From: an uncultured Lysobacteraceae bacterium | GTDB taxonomy: Bacteria; Pseudomonadota; Gammaproteobacteria; Xanthomonadales; Xanthomonadaceae | Assembly (NCBI GenBank): GCA_946480825.1 | Contig: CAMLLG010000005.1 | Coordinates: forward strand, 1-64,000 | Direction of reading: 5' to 3' | Length of the DNA stretch: 64,000 nt | Shown: one piece after another, positions 37,762 through 47,158 of the stretch | Numbering within the stretch: position 1 is the first letter of the stretch | How the letters are laid out: every line of letters starts with the position of its first letter | The notes under the pieces: model-generated | Databases searched by the model: none | What the model saw: only the letters and a program-made list of their open reading frames with translations | What the model was told of the DNA's origin: nothing | Translations under genes and position numbers: made by a program

Positions 37762-39078
37762 ATGAATCGCATCAAACACTGGTTGGGCAACATCGGGATC
37801 GCGCTGCTGCTGGGCGTCGGCCTGGCCGCGTGGATCGCGCTGCCCTGGTACGGCCTGCTCGCGGCCGCGGCGCTGTTGACGCTGTGGTTGCTGCTGAGCC
37901 GCCGCGGCCGGCAGACCCTCGCGGTGGCCGGCATCGGCATCAGCAGCCTGCCGCGGCGCTGGGGCGCATCGAGCGTGGTCGTGATCGGCATCGCCGGCGT
38001 GGTCGGCGTGCTGGTGGCGATGCTGGCGATGGGCGAAGGCTTCCAGGCCACGCTCAAGGGCACCGGCAGCGACGACCGCGCGATCATCCTGCGCGGCGGT
38101 TCGCAGGCCGAGACCAATTCGGTGATCGTCCGCGACCAGGTGCCGCTGATCTCGTCGCTGGACGGCATCGACCGGGGCAGCAACGGCCGGCCGCTGGTGT
38201 CGCCGGAACTGTCGCAGGTGGTCAACCTGCCGAGCAGGAGCGACGGCACCGACGCCAACGCGCAGCTGCGCGGCGTCGGCGAGCAGGCCTGGGAACTGCG
38301 CCCGCAGCTGAAGATCGTGGAAGGCCGCAAGTTCAGGCCCGGGCTGCGCGAACTGGTGGTCGGCCAGGGCGCGATGCAGCAGTTCCGCGGCATCACCGTG
38401 GGCCAGCAACTGACGCTCGCCAACCAGAGCTGGACCGTGGTCGGCAAGTTCGCCAGCGGCGACTCGCACGATTCCGAGCTGTGGGCGGACGGCGAAGTGC
38501 TGGCGTCGACCTACAACCGCCAGTCGTTCCAGTCGGCGACGGTGAAGCTCGACGGCAAGGACGGCTTCAAACGCCTGAAGGCTGCGCTCGCCGCCGATCC
38601 GCGTCTGAAGCTGGACGTGCTGACCACGCGCGATTACTACTCGAAACAGTCCGAGCAGCTGAGCACGCTGATCCGCATCCTCGGCCTCGTGATCGGCTCG
38701 ATCATGGCGGTGGGCGCGGTGTTCGGCGCGCTCAACACCATGTTCGCGGCAGTCGCCGGCCGCGCGCGCGAGATCGCGACGATGCGCGCGCTGGGCTTCC
38801 GCGGCCTGCCGGTGGTGATCGCGGTGATGATGGAAACCATGCTGCTGGCGCTGCTGGGCGGTCTGCTCGGCGCCTCGATCGCCTGGCTGGTGTTCAACGG
38901 CTATCAGGTGTCGACCCTCGGCAGCAACTTCAGCCAGGTGGTGTTCCAGTTCAGGGTTTCGCCGGAACTGCTGTGGAGCGGGCTGAAATGGGCGCTGGGC
39001 ATCGGCCTGGTCGGCGGCCTGTTTCCCGCGCTGCGCGCTGCGCGCGTGCCGGTGACCGAAGCGTTGCGCGGGGCCTGA
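37762..39078 (+). CDS. FtsX/MacB-like ABC permease 2
   Basis: A 438-residue permease with two additional N-terminal membrane segments (residues 10-50) before the usual FtsX/MacB start, a periplasmic core domain, and three C-terminal helices with AREIATMRALGFRGLPVV. It starts 25 bp after permease 1. The four genes (adaptor, ATPase, two permeases) form a MacAB-like tripartite exporter; the outer-membrane channel is not encoded here. Confidence 0.92.
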   Translation: MNRIKHWLGNIGIALLLGVGLAAWIALPWYGLLAAAALLTLWLLLSRRGRQTLAVAGIGISSLPRRWGASSVVVIGIAGVVGVLVAMLAMGEGFQATLKGTGSDDRAIILRGGSQAETNSVIVRDQVPLISSLDGIDRGSNGRPLVSPELSQVVNLPSRSDGTDANAQLRGVGEQAWELRPQLKIVEGRKFRPGLRELVVGQGAMQQFRGITVGQQLTLANQSWTVVGKFASGDSHDSELWADGEVLASTYNRQSFQSATVKLDGKDGFKRLKAALAADPRLKLDVLTTRDYYSKQSEQLSTLIRILGLVIGSIMAVGAVFGALNTMFAAVAGRAREIATMRALGFRGLPVVIAVMMETMLLALLGGLLGASIAWLVFNGYQVSTLGSNFSQVVFQFRVSPELLWSGLKWALGIGLVGGLFPALRAARVPVTEALRGA

Positions 39079-39129
39079 TCGGCGCGGTGCGGCTTCTGCC
39101 GCCTGCTGCGCGGCCTGCCCCCATCCCGA

Positions 39130-39151
39130 CCTTCCCCGCGTGCGGGGAAGG
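39130..39151. terminator. hairpin between convergent exporter and rarD-like genes
   Basis: CCTTCCCCGC and GCGGGGAAGG form a perfect 10-bp stem around GT, between the convergent stops at 39078 and 39186. No T-tract is visible; it could also be a dispersed palindrome. Confidence 0.5.
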
Positions 39152-39185
39152 AGCGGGGCCGCGGTGTTGCGATCAGAGCACGCGA

Positions 39186-40100
39186 TCAGGCAGCGGCCGC
39201 GCGCCGCGCGCGACGCAGGCTGTCGGTCATGAACAATGCGAGCGCAGCCCAGATGAAGCCGAAGCCGATCGCGCGGTCCAGATCGAAGACCTCGCGGAAC
39301 ACCAGCACGCCGATCAGGAACTGCATCGTCGGCGCGATGTATTGCATCAGGCCGATGGTCGACAGCGGCACGCGGCGCACCGCGAACGCGAATCCGATCA
39401 ACGGCAGCGCGGTCAGCGCACCGCCGAAGACCAGCAGCGCATCGATGCCGAGGCCCCAACCGCCGCCGGCGACATCGCCGAAGAATCCGCCGTGGCCGCC
39501 GGTTTCCGCCCACAGCAGATACGCGAACGCCGGCAACAGCAGTACCGCATTCTCGACGCCGAGGCCGACGACCGAGTCGACCGCGGCGAGCTTGCGGATC
39601 AACCCGTACACGCCGAACGACGCGGCCAGCGCCAGCGCAATCCACGGAAAGCTGCCGTAGTTGAAGGTCAGCCACAACACGCCGGCGGCGGCGATGCCGA
39701 CCGACGTCCACTGCACCGGGTTGAGGCGTTCGCGCAGGAACAGCGTGCCGATCACCACGTTGAGCAGCGGATTGATGAAATAGCCCAGGCTGGTCTCGAC
39801 CACGTGGCCGGCGTTCACCGCCCAGATGTACAGGCCCCAGTTGACGCCGATGCACAGGCCGCTGAGCGCGAGCAGACGCGCCAGCCGCGGCTGCGCCATC
39901 ACCGCCGCGAACCAGCCGCGCCCCTGTTTCCAGAACAGCCAGAGCGCGACCAGCAGCGCGCTCCACACCACGCGATGGGCCACGATCTGCAGCGACGGCA
40001 CCGTCTTCAGCAGATGCCAGTACAGCGGCATCAGCCCCCACAGCACGAACGCGCCGAGCGCCATCCACAGGCCCTTGCGGGTTTCCGCGGCGGCGCTCAT
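39186..40100 (-). CDS. rarD: RarD-type EamA permease
   Basis: A 304-residue membrane protein with about ten helices. KGLWMALGAFVLWGLMPLYWHLL and HRVVWSALLV near the N-terminus, plus NWGLYIWAVNAGHVVETSLGYFINPL, are the signatures of the RarD subfamily. E. coli RarD is linked to chloramphenicol sensitivity; the natural substrate is not settled. The start at 40100 overlaps the stop of the upstream EamA gene by four bases. Confidence 0.88.
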   Translation of the reverse strand: MSAAAETRKGLWMALGAFVLWGLMPLYWHLLKTVPSLQIVAHRVVWSALLVALWLFWKQGRGWFAAVMAQPRLARLLALSGLCIGVNWGLYIWAVNAGHVVETSLGYFINPLLNVVIGTLFLRERLNPVQWTSVGIAAAGVLWLTFNYGSFPWIALALAASFGVYGLIRKLAAVDSVVGLGVENAVLLLPAFAYLLWAETGGHGGFFGDVAGGGWGLGIDALLVFGGALTALPLIGFAFAVRRVPLSTIGLMQYIAPTMQFLIGVLVFREVFDLDRAIGFGFIWAALALFMTDSLRRARRAAAA

Positions 40101-41041
40101 CGGCGCGGCTCCGTCGCAGGCGTGGCTGGCGTCGCAACAGGCGTCGCCCGCGCCTTCGCGCGGCTGATGACGATCACGCCGACCAGAATGATCGCCATCG
40201 CGCCGAGATCGTGCAGGCCGAAGGCTTCGCCGCCGAACGACGCGCCCAGCAGCACCGCGATCGGCGGATTGACGTAGGCATAGCTCGCGGCCAGCGCCGG
40301 ACGCACGTGATTCAACAGCCAGACGTAGGCGCCGAAGCCGCCGATGGAGCCGAAGATCGCGAGATAGATCAGCGCCGCGGTGCCCTGCGTCGTCGGCGCC
40401 GCGGGCAGACGTTCGCCCAACGCCAGACCGAGCGCCACCAGCATCACCCCGCCGCACAGCATCTGCCCCGCCGCGGCCATGAACGGCGACGGCAGATCGC
40501 GGCCGCGCGACCACACCGAGCCGAACGCCCAGGCGATCGGCGCGATCAGCAGCATCACCAGTCCGCTGGGCGCGGACGACAGACTGCTGCCGGCGTTGAG
40601 CCAGAGCACGCCGAGAAAACCGATGCCGATGCCCACCCATTCGCCACGACTGGGACGCAGCCCGAACAGCATGCCGAACAGGCCCATCCACAGCGGCATC
40701 GACGCGATCGCGATCGCAGCCAGCCCCGACGACACCTGCTCTTCGGCCAGCACCACCATGCCGTTGCCCAGCAGCATCATCAGCACGCCCATCACCGCCA
40801 GCGCCGGCCACTGCCTGCGCGTGGGCCCGGGCTCGCCGCGCAGGCGCAGCACCGCGTACATCAGCGCACCCGCGATCAGCATGCGTCCACCCGACACCGC
40901 GAGCAGCGGCGGCCAGCCGCCTTCCAGCGCGAAGCGGATGCCGAGGTAAGTGGAGCCCCAGATCACGTAGACCGCCGCCAGCGCCAGAGCGATGGCGAAC
41001 GCGGAGGCAGGACGCGGGGCGGCCGCGGATGGAGAGGCCAT
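40097..41041 (-). CDS. YedA-type EamA permease
   Basis: A 314-residue DMT permease with about ten helices in two EamA repeats. VYVIWGSTYLGIRFALEGGWPPLL and GRMLIAG at the start, and YVNPPIAVLLG later, are typical of the YedA subgroup. It overlaps rarD by four bases, so the two are one transcription unit. Substrate unknown. Confidence 0.87.
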   Translation of the reverse strand: MASPSAAAPRPASAFAIALALAAVYVIWGSTYLGIRFALEGGWPPLLAVSGGRMLIAGALMYAVLRLRGEPGPTRRQWPALAVMGVLMMLLGNGMVVLAEEQVSSGLAAIAIASMPLWMGLFGMLFGLRPSRGEWVGIGIGFLGVLWLNAGSSLSSAPSGLVMLLIAPIAWAFGSVWSRGRDLPSPFMAAAGQMLCGGVMLVALGLALGERLPAAPTTQGTAALIYLAIFGSIGGFGAYVWLLNHVRPALAASYAYVNPPIAVLLGASFGGEAFGLHDLGAMAIILVGVIVISRAKARATPVATPATPATEPRR

Positions 41042-41056
41042 CGCAGATCTCGGCAA

Positions 41057-41089
41057 GAGAAAAGAAAACCGCCGCATCGCGCGGCGGTC
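41057..41089 (-). terminator. intrinsic terminator between the AraC/Ogt gene and the EamA genes
   Basis: On minus, ACCGCCGC and GCGGCGGT form an 8-bp stem with a 5-base loop and are followed by TTTTCTTTTCT. This is the best intrinsic terminator with a T-tract on this strand. It lies only 16 bp before the YedA-like start, so it could end the upstream repair-gene transcript or act as an attenuator. Confidence 0.75.
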
Positions 41090-41219
41090 GCTGCATTCTA
41101 CGCCCGCATACCGCACGGAAACCGCTGGGATTGCGGCACCTGGTGGAACACCATCGTTCCGCGCATCGCCGTTCCGCGCGTCGGCGTTTCCTGCGCAACC
41201 GTTCCGCGAGCGATCCGCG

Positions 41220-42122
41220 TCACGCCGCGCGTTCGCGTCCCAGCAGCCTGCGCTTGAGATCGAGTCCCCAGCGATAACCGCCGGGCGAACCGTCGCCGCG
41301 GATCACCCGGTGACACGGCACCACGATCGCGACTCGGTTGTGCGCGCAGGCGCTGGCGACCGCGCGCGCGGCCTTCGGCGCGTCCAGCGCCGCGGCGACT
41401 TCGGCGTAGCTGCGGGTCTCGCCCGGCGGAATCTTCATCAACGCCTCCCACACGCGCGTCTGGAACGCGGTGCCGATCAGATCCACCGGCACCTGCGCGC
41501 GTTTGCCGGCGAGCGCATCGGCCACCGCGCGCACCCGCGGCGCGAGGAAATCGTCGCGGCCGGCATCGACCTGCTGCAACCGCGCGCGCGGAAACTCGGC
41601 GCACAACCTGCCTTCCAGCGCATCGGCGCCGGCGCCGAGTTCGACCATGCAGATGCCGCGCGCGGTGGCCGCGACCAGCGCCGGCCCCAGCGCGGTGTCG
41701 ACGATGCTCCAGCGGATGTCTTCGCCGTCGCCGCCGGCGCGATAGCGGGCCGGCGTCATCCCGAGTTTCGCCGCGCCGGTCTCGTACACGCGCGACGGCG
41801 AACCGTAGCCGGCGTCGTACAGCGCGGCGCTGATGTCGCGACCCGCCTTCAGCCCGGACTTCAGCGCGCCGAGCCGGCGCTGGGCGAGGTATTCGGCCGG
41901 GCTGAGCCCGAAGCGCGCGCGGAACCGGCGCTGCAGATGCGAAGCGCTGAGCCCGACCGCGGCGGCCAGTTCGGCCAGCGCGGGTTCGCCGGCGTCGAGC
42001 AGCGCGCGGGCGCGTTCGAGCGGGTCGTGATCGATGAGGGCACGCTCGGCGGCAGCGCGCTCGGCAGGAGCGCGCTCGGTGGAGGCGTGGTCGGTGCGGG
42101 CGCGACGGGCATCGGTCTTCAT
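41220..42122 (-). CDS. AraC-domain methylated-DNA-cysteine methyltransferase (Ada-like without zinc domain)
   Basis: A 300-residue protein. Residues 30-130 form an AraC-type DNA-binding domain (LAELAAAVGLSASHLQRRF; SRVYETGAAKLGMTP). Residues 135-300 are an O6-alkylguanine-DNA alkyltransferase with the acceptor cysteine in VPCHRVIRGDG and the arginine-finger region GETRSYAEVAAAL. It lacks the N-terminal zinc/Cys38 methyl-phosphotriester domain of E. coli Ada, so it cannot be induced in that way. Repairs alkylated guanine; possibly a transcription factor as well. The N-terminal 28 residues are Ala/Arg-rich repeats. Confidence 0.9.
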   Translation of the reverse strand: MKTDARRARTDHASTERAPAERAAAERALIDHDPLERARALLDAGEPALAELAAAVGLSASHLQRRFRARFGLSPAEYLAQRRLGALKSGLKAGRDISAALYDAGYGSPSRVYETGAAKLGMTPARYRAGGDGEDIRWSIVDTALGPALVAATARGICMVELGAGADALEGRLCAEFPRARLQQVDAGRDDFLAPRVRAVADALAGKRAQVPVDLIGTAFQTRVWEALMKIPPGETRSYAEVAAALDAPKAARAVASACAHNRVAIVVPCHRVIRGDGSPGGYRWGLDLKRRLLGRERAA

Positions 42123-42187
42123 GCCGCAAAGACTACGGGCGCCCGCAGGCGCCCGCTATCCGGATCTTGCGCTGGCGCGCGGCCGCG

Positions 42188-44365
42188 TCAGTAGGCCCAC
42201 TGTCCCGGCTTGCGCGAACCGGTGAGCAGCACCTGCGCCGACAGCGGCTTGTCGGCATCGAGCACGCGCACCGCATCGGCGAGGATCGCGGCGGATTCGC
42301 GCAGCAGCGGGTCGGGGCGCTTCTCGGCGGCCTTCTCGCGGGCGGCATCCTTGGCGATGTCGCGCTCGTTGGAGGTCAGGCCGTCGTCGCTGTCCTCGGC
42401 CAGCGGATCGAGATCCAGACCCATCGCCTTGCGCTCTTCCTGCCGCTGCTTGCGCTTGACCGCATCGCGATCGCGTTCGGCGCGGCGCTCGGCTTCGTTC
42501 AGCGACACCCACTTCTTCGCGGTCTCGGCGCGGAACTGGGCGATGTCCTCGCTCCACCACTGGAATTCGCGGTCGGCGGCGATACGCGTGTTGTGCAGCG
42601 CTTCCAGGCGCGGCAGCAGCGGTTCGAAATCGCCGTAACGCACGTAGGGCACGGCGGCGATGCGGGTCCACGGCAGCGCGTTCTCGTAGGTGCTTTCGCC
42701 GAATTCGGTGGCGTCCACGGTCACCGGGAACTTGATGTCCGGCACCACGCCCTTGTTCTGGGTGCTGCTGCCGCCGGGCAGGAAGAACTGGGCGATGGTC
42801 AGCTTGACCTGGCCGAAGCGCTTGCCGTCGGCCATCGGCCAGCGGTCCAGATCCACGAGGTTCTGCACCGTGCCCTTGCCGAAACTGGTTTCGCCGATGA
42901 TCAGGCCGCGGCCGTAGTCCTGGATCGCGCCGGCGAAGATCTCCGACGCCGAGGCCGAGCCGCGGTTGATCAGCACCGCCAACGGGCCGTCCCAGACCAC
43001 GCCCGGGGCGGAATCGCTGTCGACCTGCACGCGGCCGCCGGATTCGCGCACCTGCACCACCGGGCCCTTGTCGATGAACAGGCCCGTCAACTCGACCGCC
43101 TCGGTCAGCGAACCGCCGCCGTTGTTGCGCAGATCGACGACCACGCCTTCGACCTGCTGGCTGCGGAAGTCGCGCAGCAGGCGTTCGACGTCGCGGGTGG
43201 CCGATGCGTAATCGCTGCTGTTGCGGCGACGGCCTTCCCAGTCCTGGTAGAACGCGGGCAGCTTGACCACGCCGATCCGGCGCGCGGGCGCGCCGTCGAC
43301 GCCGGGAATGGTCAGCACTTCGCCCTTCGCGGCCTGTTCTTCGAGGCGGATCTTGGCGCGATCCAGCACGATGCGGTTCGGCTTGCTGTCGAGCACGGCC
43401 TCCGCCGGCACGATGTCCAGCCGCACCTGGGTGCCCTTCGGCCCCTTGATCTTGGCGACCACGTCGTCGATGCGCCAGCCGATCACGTCTTCCATCGGAC
43501 CGCTGCCGCCCTGACCGACGCCGACGATGCGGTCGCCGGCCTTCAGCTTGCCGCTGAGGATCGCCGGCCCGCCGGGAATCAGTTCGCGGATCACCACCAC
43601 GTCGTCCTGCTTCTGCAACTGCGCGCCGATGCCCTCCAGCGAGAGGCTCATGCTCTGCTCGAAGCGCTCGGCCGCGCGCGGATCGAAGTAGTCGGTGTGC
43701 GGGTCGATCGAGGTGGCGTAGGCGTTGAGGAAGGTCTGGAACGCGTCGATGCCGTTCAGCTCGCCCACGTTCTTGGACATGTTGGCGTAACGCTTGTCGA
43801 GCGTCTTGCGGATTTCCTCGGGCTGCTTGCCCGCCAGCTTCAAACGCAGCCAGTCGTTGCGCACCGACTGCCGCCACAGGCGATCGAGTTCGGCGGTGTC
43901 GGTGGACCACGGCGCGTCTTCGCGGTCGTATTCCCAGCGGTCGTCGCCGTCGAAGCTGAAGATGTCCTGCTCGAGCAGCGCGCGGGCGTGGGCGACGCGC
44001 TCGTTCACGCGGGTCTGGTACAGCGAGAAGATCTCGAACGCCGGCGCCACTTCGCCGCTCTTGATCGCGTCGTCGAGCTTGTTGCGATGGCCTTCGAGTT
44101 TGGCGATGTCGCCGGCGGTGAAGAACAACTTGCCGGGATCGAGGCTTTCGAGATACCGCTTGAAGACTTCGGCCGAAAGCTTGTCGTCCAGCGCGCGCGG
44201 GCGATAGGCGTAGCGGCTGTCGGAGAGCAGTCCGTAGACCAGCTTGGCGGCGGTGGCCTGTTCGGCGCTGGGACTGCCGGCGTCCGCTTGCGCGGTCAGC
44301 CACGCGACCGGAGCGGTCAGCGCGAGGGCGAGCAGGGAAACCGGAACAACCTTGGCGACTTTCAT
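42188..44365 (-). CDS. prc: carboxy-terminal processing peptidase (tail-specific protease)
   Basis: A 725-residue periplasmic S41 protease. Signal peptide (about 1-30), N-terminal helical domain, PDZ domain (about 230-320), and the catalytic domain with Ser in RGSASASEIFAGAIQDYG and Lys in GETSFGKGTVQN. The C-terminal DUF3340-type extension (about residues 560-680) is typical of gammaproteobacterial Prc. It degrades envelope proteins, including cell-wall hydrolases, with the NlpI adaptor in E. coli. ATG at 44371 is an alternative start; the one chosen has GAG upstream at better spacing. Gap 44366-44609 upstream holds no gene. Confidence 0.95.
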   Translation of the reverse strand: MKVAKVVPVSLLALALTAPVAWLTAQADAGSPSAEQATAAKLVYGLLSDSRYAYRPRALDDKLSAEVFKRYLESLDPGKLFFTAGDIAKLEGHRNKLDDAIKSGEVAPAFEIFSLYQTRVNERVAHARALLEQDIFSFDGDDRWEYDREDAPWSTDTAELDRLWRQSVRNDWLRLKLAGKQPEEIRKTLDKRYANMSKNVGELNGIDAFQTFLNAYATSIDPHTDYFDPRAAERFEQSMSLSLEGIGAQLQKQDDVVVIRELIPGGPAILSGKLKAGDRIVGVGQGGSGPMEDVIGWRIDDVVAKIKGPKGTQVRLDIVPAEAVLDSKPNRIVLDRAKIRLEEQAAKGEVLTIPGVDGAPARRIGVVKLPAFYQDWEGRRRNSSDYASATRDVERLLRDFRSQQVEGVVVDLRNNGGGSLTEAVELTGLFIDKGPVVQVRESGGRVQVDSDSAPGVVWDGPLAVLINRGSASASEIFAGAIQDYGRGLIIGETSFGKGTVQNLVDLDRWPMADGKRFGQVKLTIAQFFLPGGSSTQNKGVVPDIKFPVTVDATEFGESTYENALPWTRIAAVPYVRYGDFEPLLPRLEALHNTRIAADREFQWWSEDIAQFRAETAKKWVSLNEAERRAERDRDAVKRKQRQEERKAMGLDLDPLAEDSDDGLTSNERDIAKDAAREKAAEKRPDPLLRESAAILADAVRVLDADKPLSAQVLLTGSRKPGQWAY

Positions 44366-44609
44366 CGGCATCTCGTTCGATGGGGGCGGGTCTGTGCAGC
44401 GGGTCTGGAAGCGTGCGTCCGGGCGGCAACGTCGTCGAAAGGAAGACGATGGGCACGCGGCCTAGGATGCACCCGGGCTCGGACCGATGCAAAGTGTCGA
44501 AAGTTGCGGAACGCACCGTCCGTCGCAGCGCAACGGCCGCAGGGCGGGTGACCGCGGGGTCGCCCCTCCAGCTGAACAGCAAGGGTGAAATTAACGAATA
44601 AATAACAAA

Positions 44610-44897
44610 TTACAACGATCGGCGATCAACAGTCCTGACACTGCTGTCTGTAAGAAAGCAGACGTGTAGCTCGGCGCTTTTATGCCCAGAATCATCTTCT
44701 TCAATCGAGGCGATCCAGAACCATGGAGGGTTGCATTTGCACTGACTCCCAGAATCTTCTTCATCATCCTCAACGAGGTGAAAAAGATCGCCACACGTTT
44801 TACACAAAACGTGAAATCCGCCGCACTTATCGCATTTCCCGACAAAGTGAAGACGATCAATTCTCAATGCGCTGTTTACGCCAGAATGATGCAGCGG
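44610..44897 (-). pseudogene. C-terminal zinc-ribbon part of the nuclease gene, cut off by an in-frame TAG
   Basis: After the TAG at 44898-44900 the same frame stays open for 95 codons to a stop at 44610. It encodes a Cys-rich segment (GKCDKCGGFHVLCKTCGDLFHL, then SQCKCNPPW; given in pieces) resembling a zinc ribbon. It continues the CRKPKCKHG cysteines before the stop. The TAG differs from CAG (Gln) by one base. The simplest reading is one ancestral gene of about 252 codons broken by a nonsense mutation. A separate small protein from the TTG at 44867 is possible but has no clear ribosome site. Confidence 0.55.
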
Positions 44898-45368
44898 CTA
44901 TAAACGCATACTAAAAAAAGGATAACCATCCCAAAATATTCGGCCATGCTTGCATTTCGGCTTTCTGCAGGCAGGCCATGTTGACGGGTCAAAGTCATCA
45001 AGATGCTCCAGAGGCAAAATTCTTATGGAAATTAGCTCTTGCGCTCTCTTCTCGGCAGCCGGAGTGTAGCCTTCAGGGCAAATAAGGTACCCATGAGTCG
45101 CCAAGACATCTTCCATGAGACCTTTGAACTCTTCGACATCTTTGACATCGACTTTACGACGCTTCTTCTTGGCGTCAACGATAAGCCTTCGCGAGTTGTC
45201 CGTGTCGTGCCTATCCTCAATTAGGACGTCAATCTGTCTGGATATTCCGGTTATTACTCCGGTGATCTTGGCATTCGGAGTAACACAGAAGTCAGTTGTA
45301 AGCTGATCCGCAAACAATCGCGCAATGAGCCTTTCGTACAACTCCCACTGAGGCCAAACACGTGCCAT
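44898..45368 (-). CDS. Mrr-like restriction endonuclease domain protein (likely truncated)
   Basis: A 156-residue protein with the PD-(D/E)xK-like pattern of the Mrr-cat/restriction endonuclease family: RQIDVLIEDRH supplies the catalytic Asp and LIVDAKKKRRKVDVKDVEEF the D/E-x-K element (here DAK), followed by HGYLICPEGYTPAAEKRA. It is AT-rich relative to neighbours, so probably acquired. It starts 20 bp after lipA ends on the same strand, so it may be expressed from the lip operon. No modification methylase is adjacent. The frame resumes after the stop (see 44610-44897), suggesting that the original protein had a C-terminal zinc ribbon. Confidence 0.75.
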   Translation of the reverse strand: MARVWPQWELYERLIARLFADQLTTDFCVTPNAKITGVITGISRQIDVLIEDRHDTDNSRRLIVDAKKKRRKVDVKDVEEFKGLMEDVLATHGYLICPEGYTPAAEKRAQELISIRILPLEHLDDFDPSTWPACRKPKCKHGRIFWDGYPFFSMRL

Positions 45369-45387
45369 AGATGGCTTGCGGTCCTTT

Positions 45388-46416
45388 CTAGGTGTTCACG
45401 AATCCGGCGTCCGCGGCCTGTTTGTCGGCGTGATACGAACTGCGCACCATCGGGCCGGAGGCGACGTGGGTGAAGCCCAGCGCCATGCCGTAGTCCTCCA
45501 GCGCCTTGAATTCCTCGGGCGTCCAGTAGCGCATCACCGGGTGATGGTGGGCGCTGGGCTGCAGGTACTGGCCGATGGTGACCATGTCGACATCGTGCGC
45601 ACGCAGGTCGCGCAGCGTGGCCTGCACCTGCTCCATGGTTTCGCCCAGACCGAGCATGATGCCGCTCTTGGTGGCCACGTCCGGATGCTGCGCCTTGAAC
45701 TTCTGCAGCAGGGTCAGCGACCACCGGTAATCCGCGCCGGGCCGCACGTTGCGATAGAGGTCGGGAACGGTTTCGAGATTGTGGTTGAACACGTCCGGCG
45801 GGCTCTCCGCCAGGATCTCCAGCGCCCGCTCCATGCGGCCCTTGCCGCGGAAGTCGGGCGTGAGGATTTCGATCTTCGTGCCCGGACTGTGCGTGCGCAC
45901 CGCGGCGATGCAATCGACGAAATGGCGGGCGCCGCCGTCGCGCAGATCGTCGCGGTCGACGCTGGTCACCACCACGTACTTCAGGCCCATGTCGGCGATG
46001 GTGCGGGCGAGGTTCAGCGGTTCGTCGGCATCCGGCGGTTTCGGGCGGCCGTGGGCCACGTCGCAGAACGAGCAGCGGCGGGTGCAGACCTCGCCGAGAA
46101 TCATGAAGGTCGCGGTGCCGTGGCCGAAACATTCGTGGATGTTCGGGCAACTGGCTTCTTCGCAGACCGTGACCAGGCGGTTTTCGCGCAGCTTGGCCTT
46201 GAGGTTCGCCACCGCGTTGCCGCTGGGAATGCGGACCCGGATCCACGACGGCTTGCGCAGCACCGGGGCATCGGCGAACTGCACCGGCGAGCGCGCGATC
46301 TTGTCGCCGGCCACCTGCTTGACGCCGGGCTGGAGCGTGCCCGACTGGAGCGAGGCCGGCGCATCGCCGACCACGGTCAGCGGAATGGTTTTCTCGGCGG
46401 GCGTGGGCGTGGACAT
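45388..46416 (-). CDS. lipA: lipoyl synthase
   Basis: A 342-residue radical-SAM enzyme that inserts two sulphurs into octanoyl-lysine. Both iron-sulphur sites are visible: [12 protein letters not shown] for the auxiliary cluster and CTRRCSFC (CX3CX2C) for the SAM cluster, plus the C-terminal RSSYHA serine motif. It follows lipB by one base in the ybeD-BLUF-lipB-lipA series. The start [10 protein letters not shown] leaves a 50-residue N-terminal extension before the core, usual in this group. Confidence 0.97.
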   Translation of the reverse strand: MSTPTPAEKTIPLTVVGDAPASLQSGTLQPGVKQVAGDKIARSPVQFADAPVLRKPSWIRVRIPSGNAVANLKAKLRENRLVTVCEEASCPNIHECFGHGTATFMILGEVCTRRCSFCDVAHGRPKPPDADEPLNLARTIADMGLKYVVVTSVDRDDLRDGGARHFVDCIAAVRTHSPGTKIEILTPDFRGKGRMERALEILAESPPDVFNHNLETVPDLYRNVRPGADYRWSLTLLQKFKAQHPDVATKSGIMLGLGETMEQVQATLRDLRAHDVDMVTIGQYLQPSAHHHPVMRYWTPEEFKALEDYGMALGFTHVASGPMVRSSYHADKQAADAGFVNT

Positions 46417-46417
46417 C

Positions 46418-47155
46418 TCAGGCGACCTGGGCGGCGGAAACGCCGGAAGAGGAATGATTGGCGAGCGCGGCCAGATCGGGCATCGGTGCGGCCTGCAGAC
46501 ACAGACCGAACTGCGCGGCGAGCGCCTCCAGCAGCACGGACTTCACCGCTTCGAGACTGGACGGGCCGCCCAAGTCTAGCATCGAGGTCACCTGCAGCCC
46601 GGCGTAGCCGCAGGGGTTGATGCGGCGGAAGGGTTCGAGATCCATGGCGATGTTGAAGGCCAGGCCGTGGAAGGTGCAGCCGCGGCGGACGCGGATGCCC
46701 AGCGCGGCGATCTTCGCGCCGTTGACGTACACGCCCGGGGCGCCGTCGCGGCGTTCGGCGTGAAGATTCCAGTGATCGAGGGTGTCGATGATCGACTGCT
46801 CGATCCTGCAGACGTAGTCGCGCACGCCGAGCTTGAGGCGCTTCAGGTCGAGCAGCGGATAGACCACGATCTGGCCCGGGCCGTGATAGGTCACCTGGCC
46901 ACCGCGGTCCACGTTCAGCACCGGGATGTCGCCGGGCATCAGCAGGTGTTCGGGTTTGCCGGCCTGGCCGAGGGTGAACACCGGGTCGTGTTCGACCAGC
47001 CACAGTTCGTCGGGCGTGTCGGCGCCGCGGGCATCGGTGAAACCCTGCATCGCGCGCCACACCGGCGGATAGGGCTGGCGCCCGAGATCGCGGACGACCG
47101 CCGAACCATGGTCGGCGGCCGGGGTGGCACAAGCGGGGGCGACGCGGTCGATCAT
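46418..47155 (-). CDS. lipB: octanoyl-ACP:protein octanoyltransferase
   Basis: A 245-residue enzyme that moves octanoate from acyl carrier protein to lipoyl domains. The catalytic Lys lies in [14 protein letters not shown] and the Cys in [28 protein letters not shown] is the substrate-binding motif. Its start is 3 bp after the stop of the BLUF gene, and lipA follows at once. With lipA it supplies the cofactor of the E2 and E3 lipoyl domains encoded at 6,144-9,306. Confidence 0.96.
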   Translation of the reverse strand: MIDRVAPACATPAADHGSAVVRDLGRQPYPPVWRAMQGFTDARGADTPDELWLVEHDPVFTLGQAGKPEHLLMPGDIPVLNVDRGGQVTYHGPGQIVVYPLLDLKRLKLGVRDYVCRIEQSIIDTLDHWNLHAERRDGAPGVYVNGAKIAALGIRVRRGCTFHGLAFNIAMDLEPFRRINPCGYAGLQVTSMLDLGGPSSLEAVKSVLLEALAAQFGLCLQAAPMPDLAALANHSSSGVSAAQVA

Positions 47156-47158
47156 CGC

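Noticed and set aside
41100..41215. Repeated GTTCCGCG strings suggesting a short tandem repeat array or CRISPR-like unit.
   Set aside because: Units are irregular in length and spacing, with no conserved spacers; looks like drifted GC-rich intergenic sequence.
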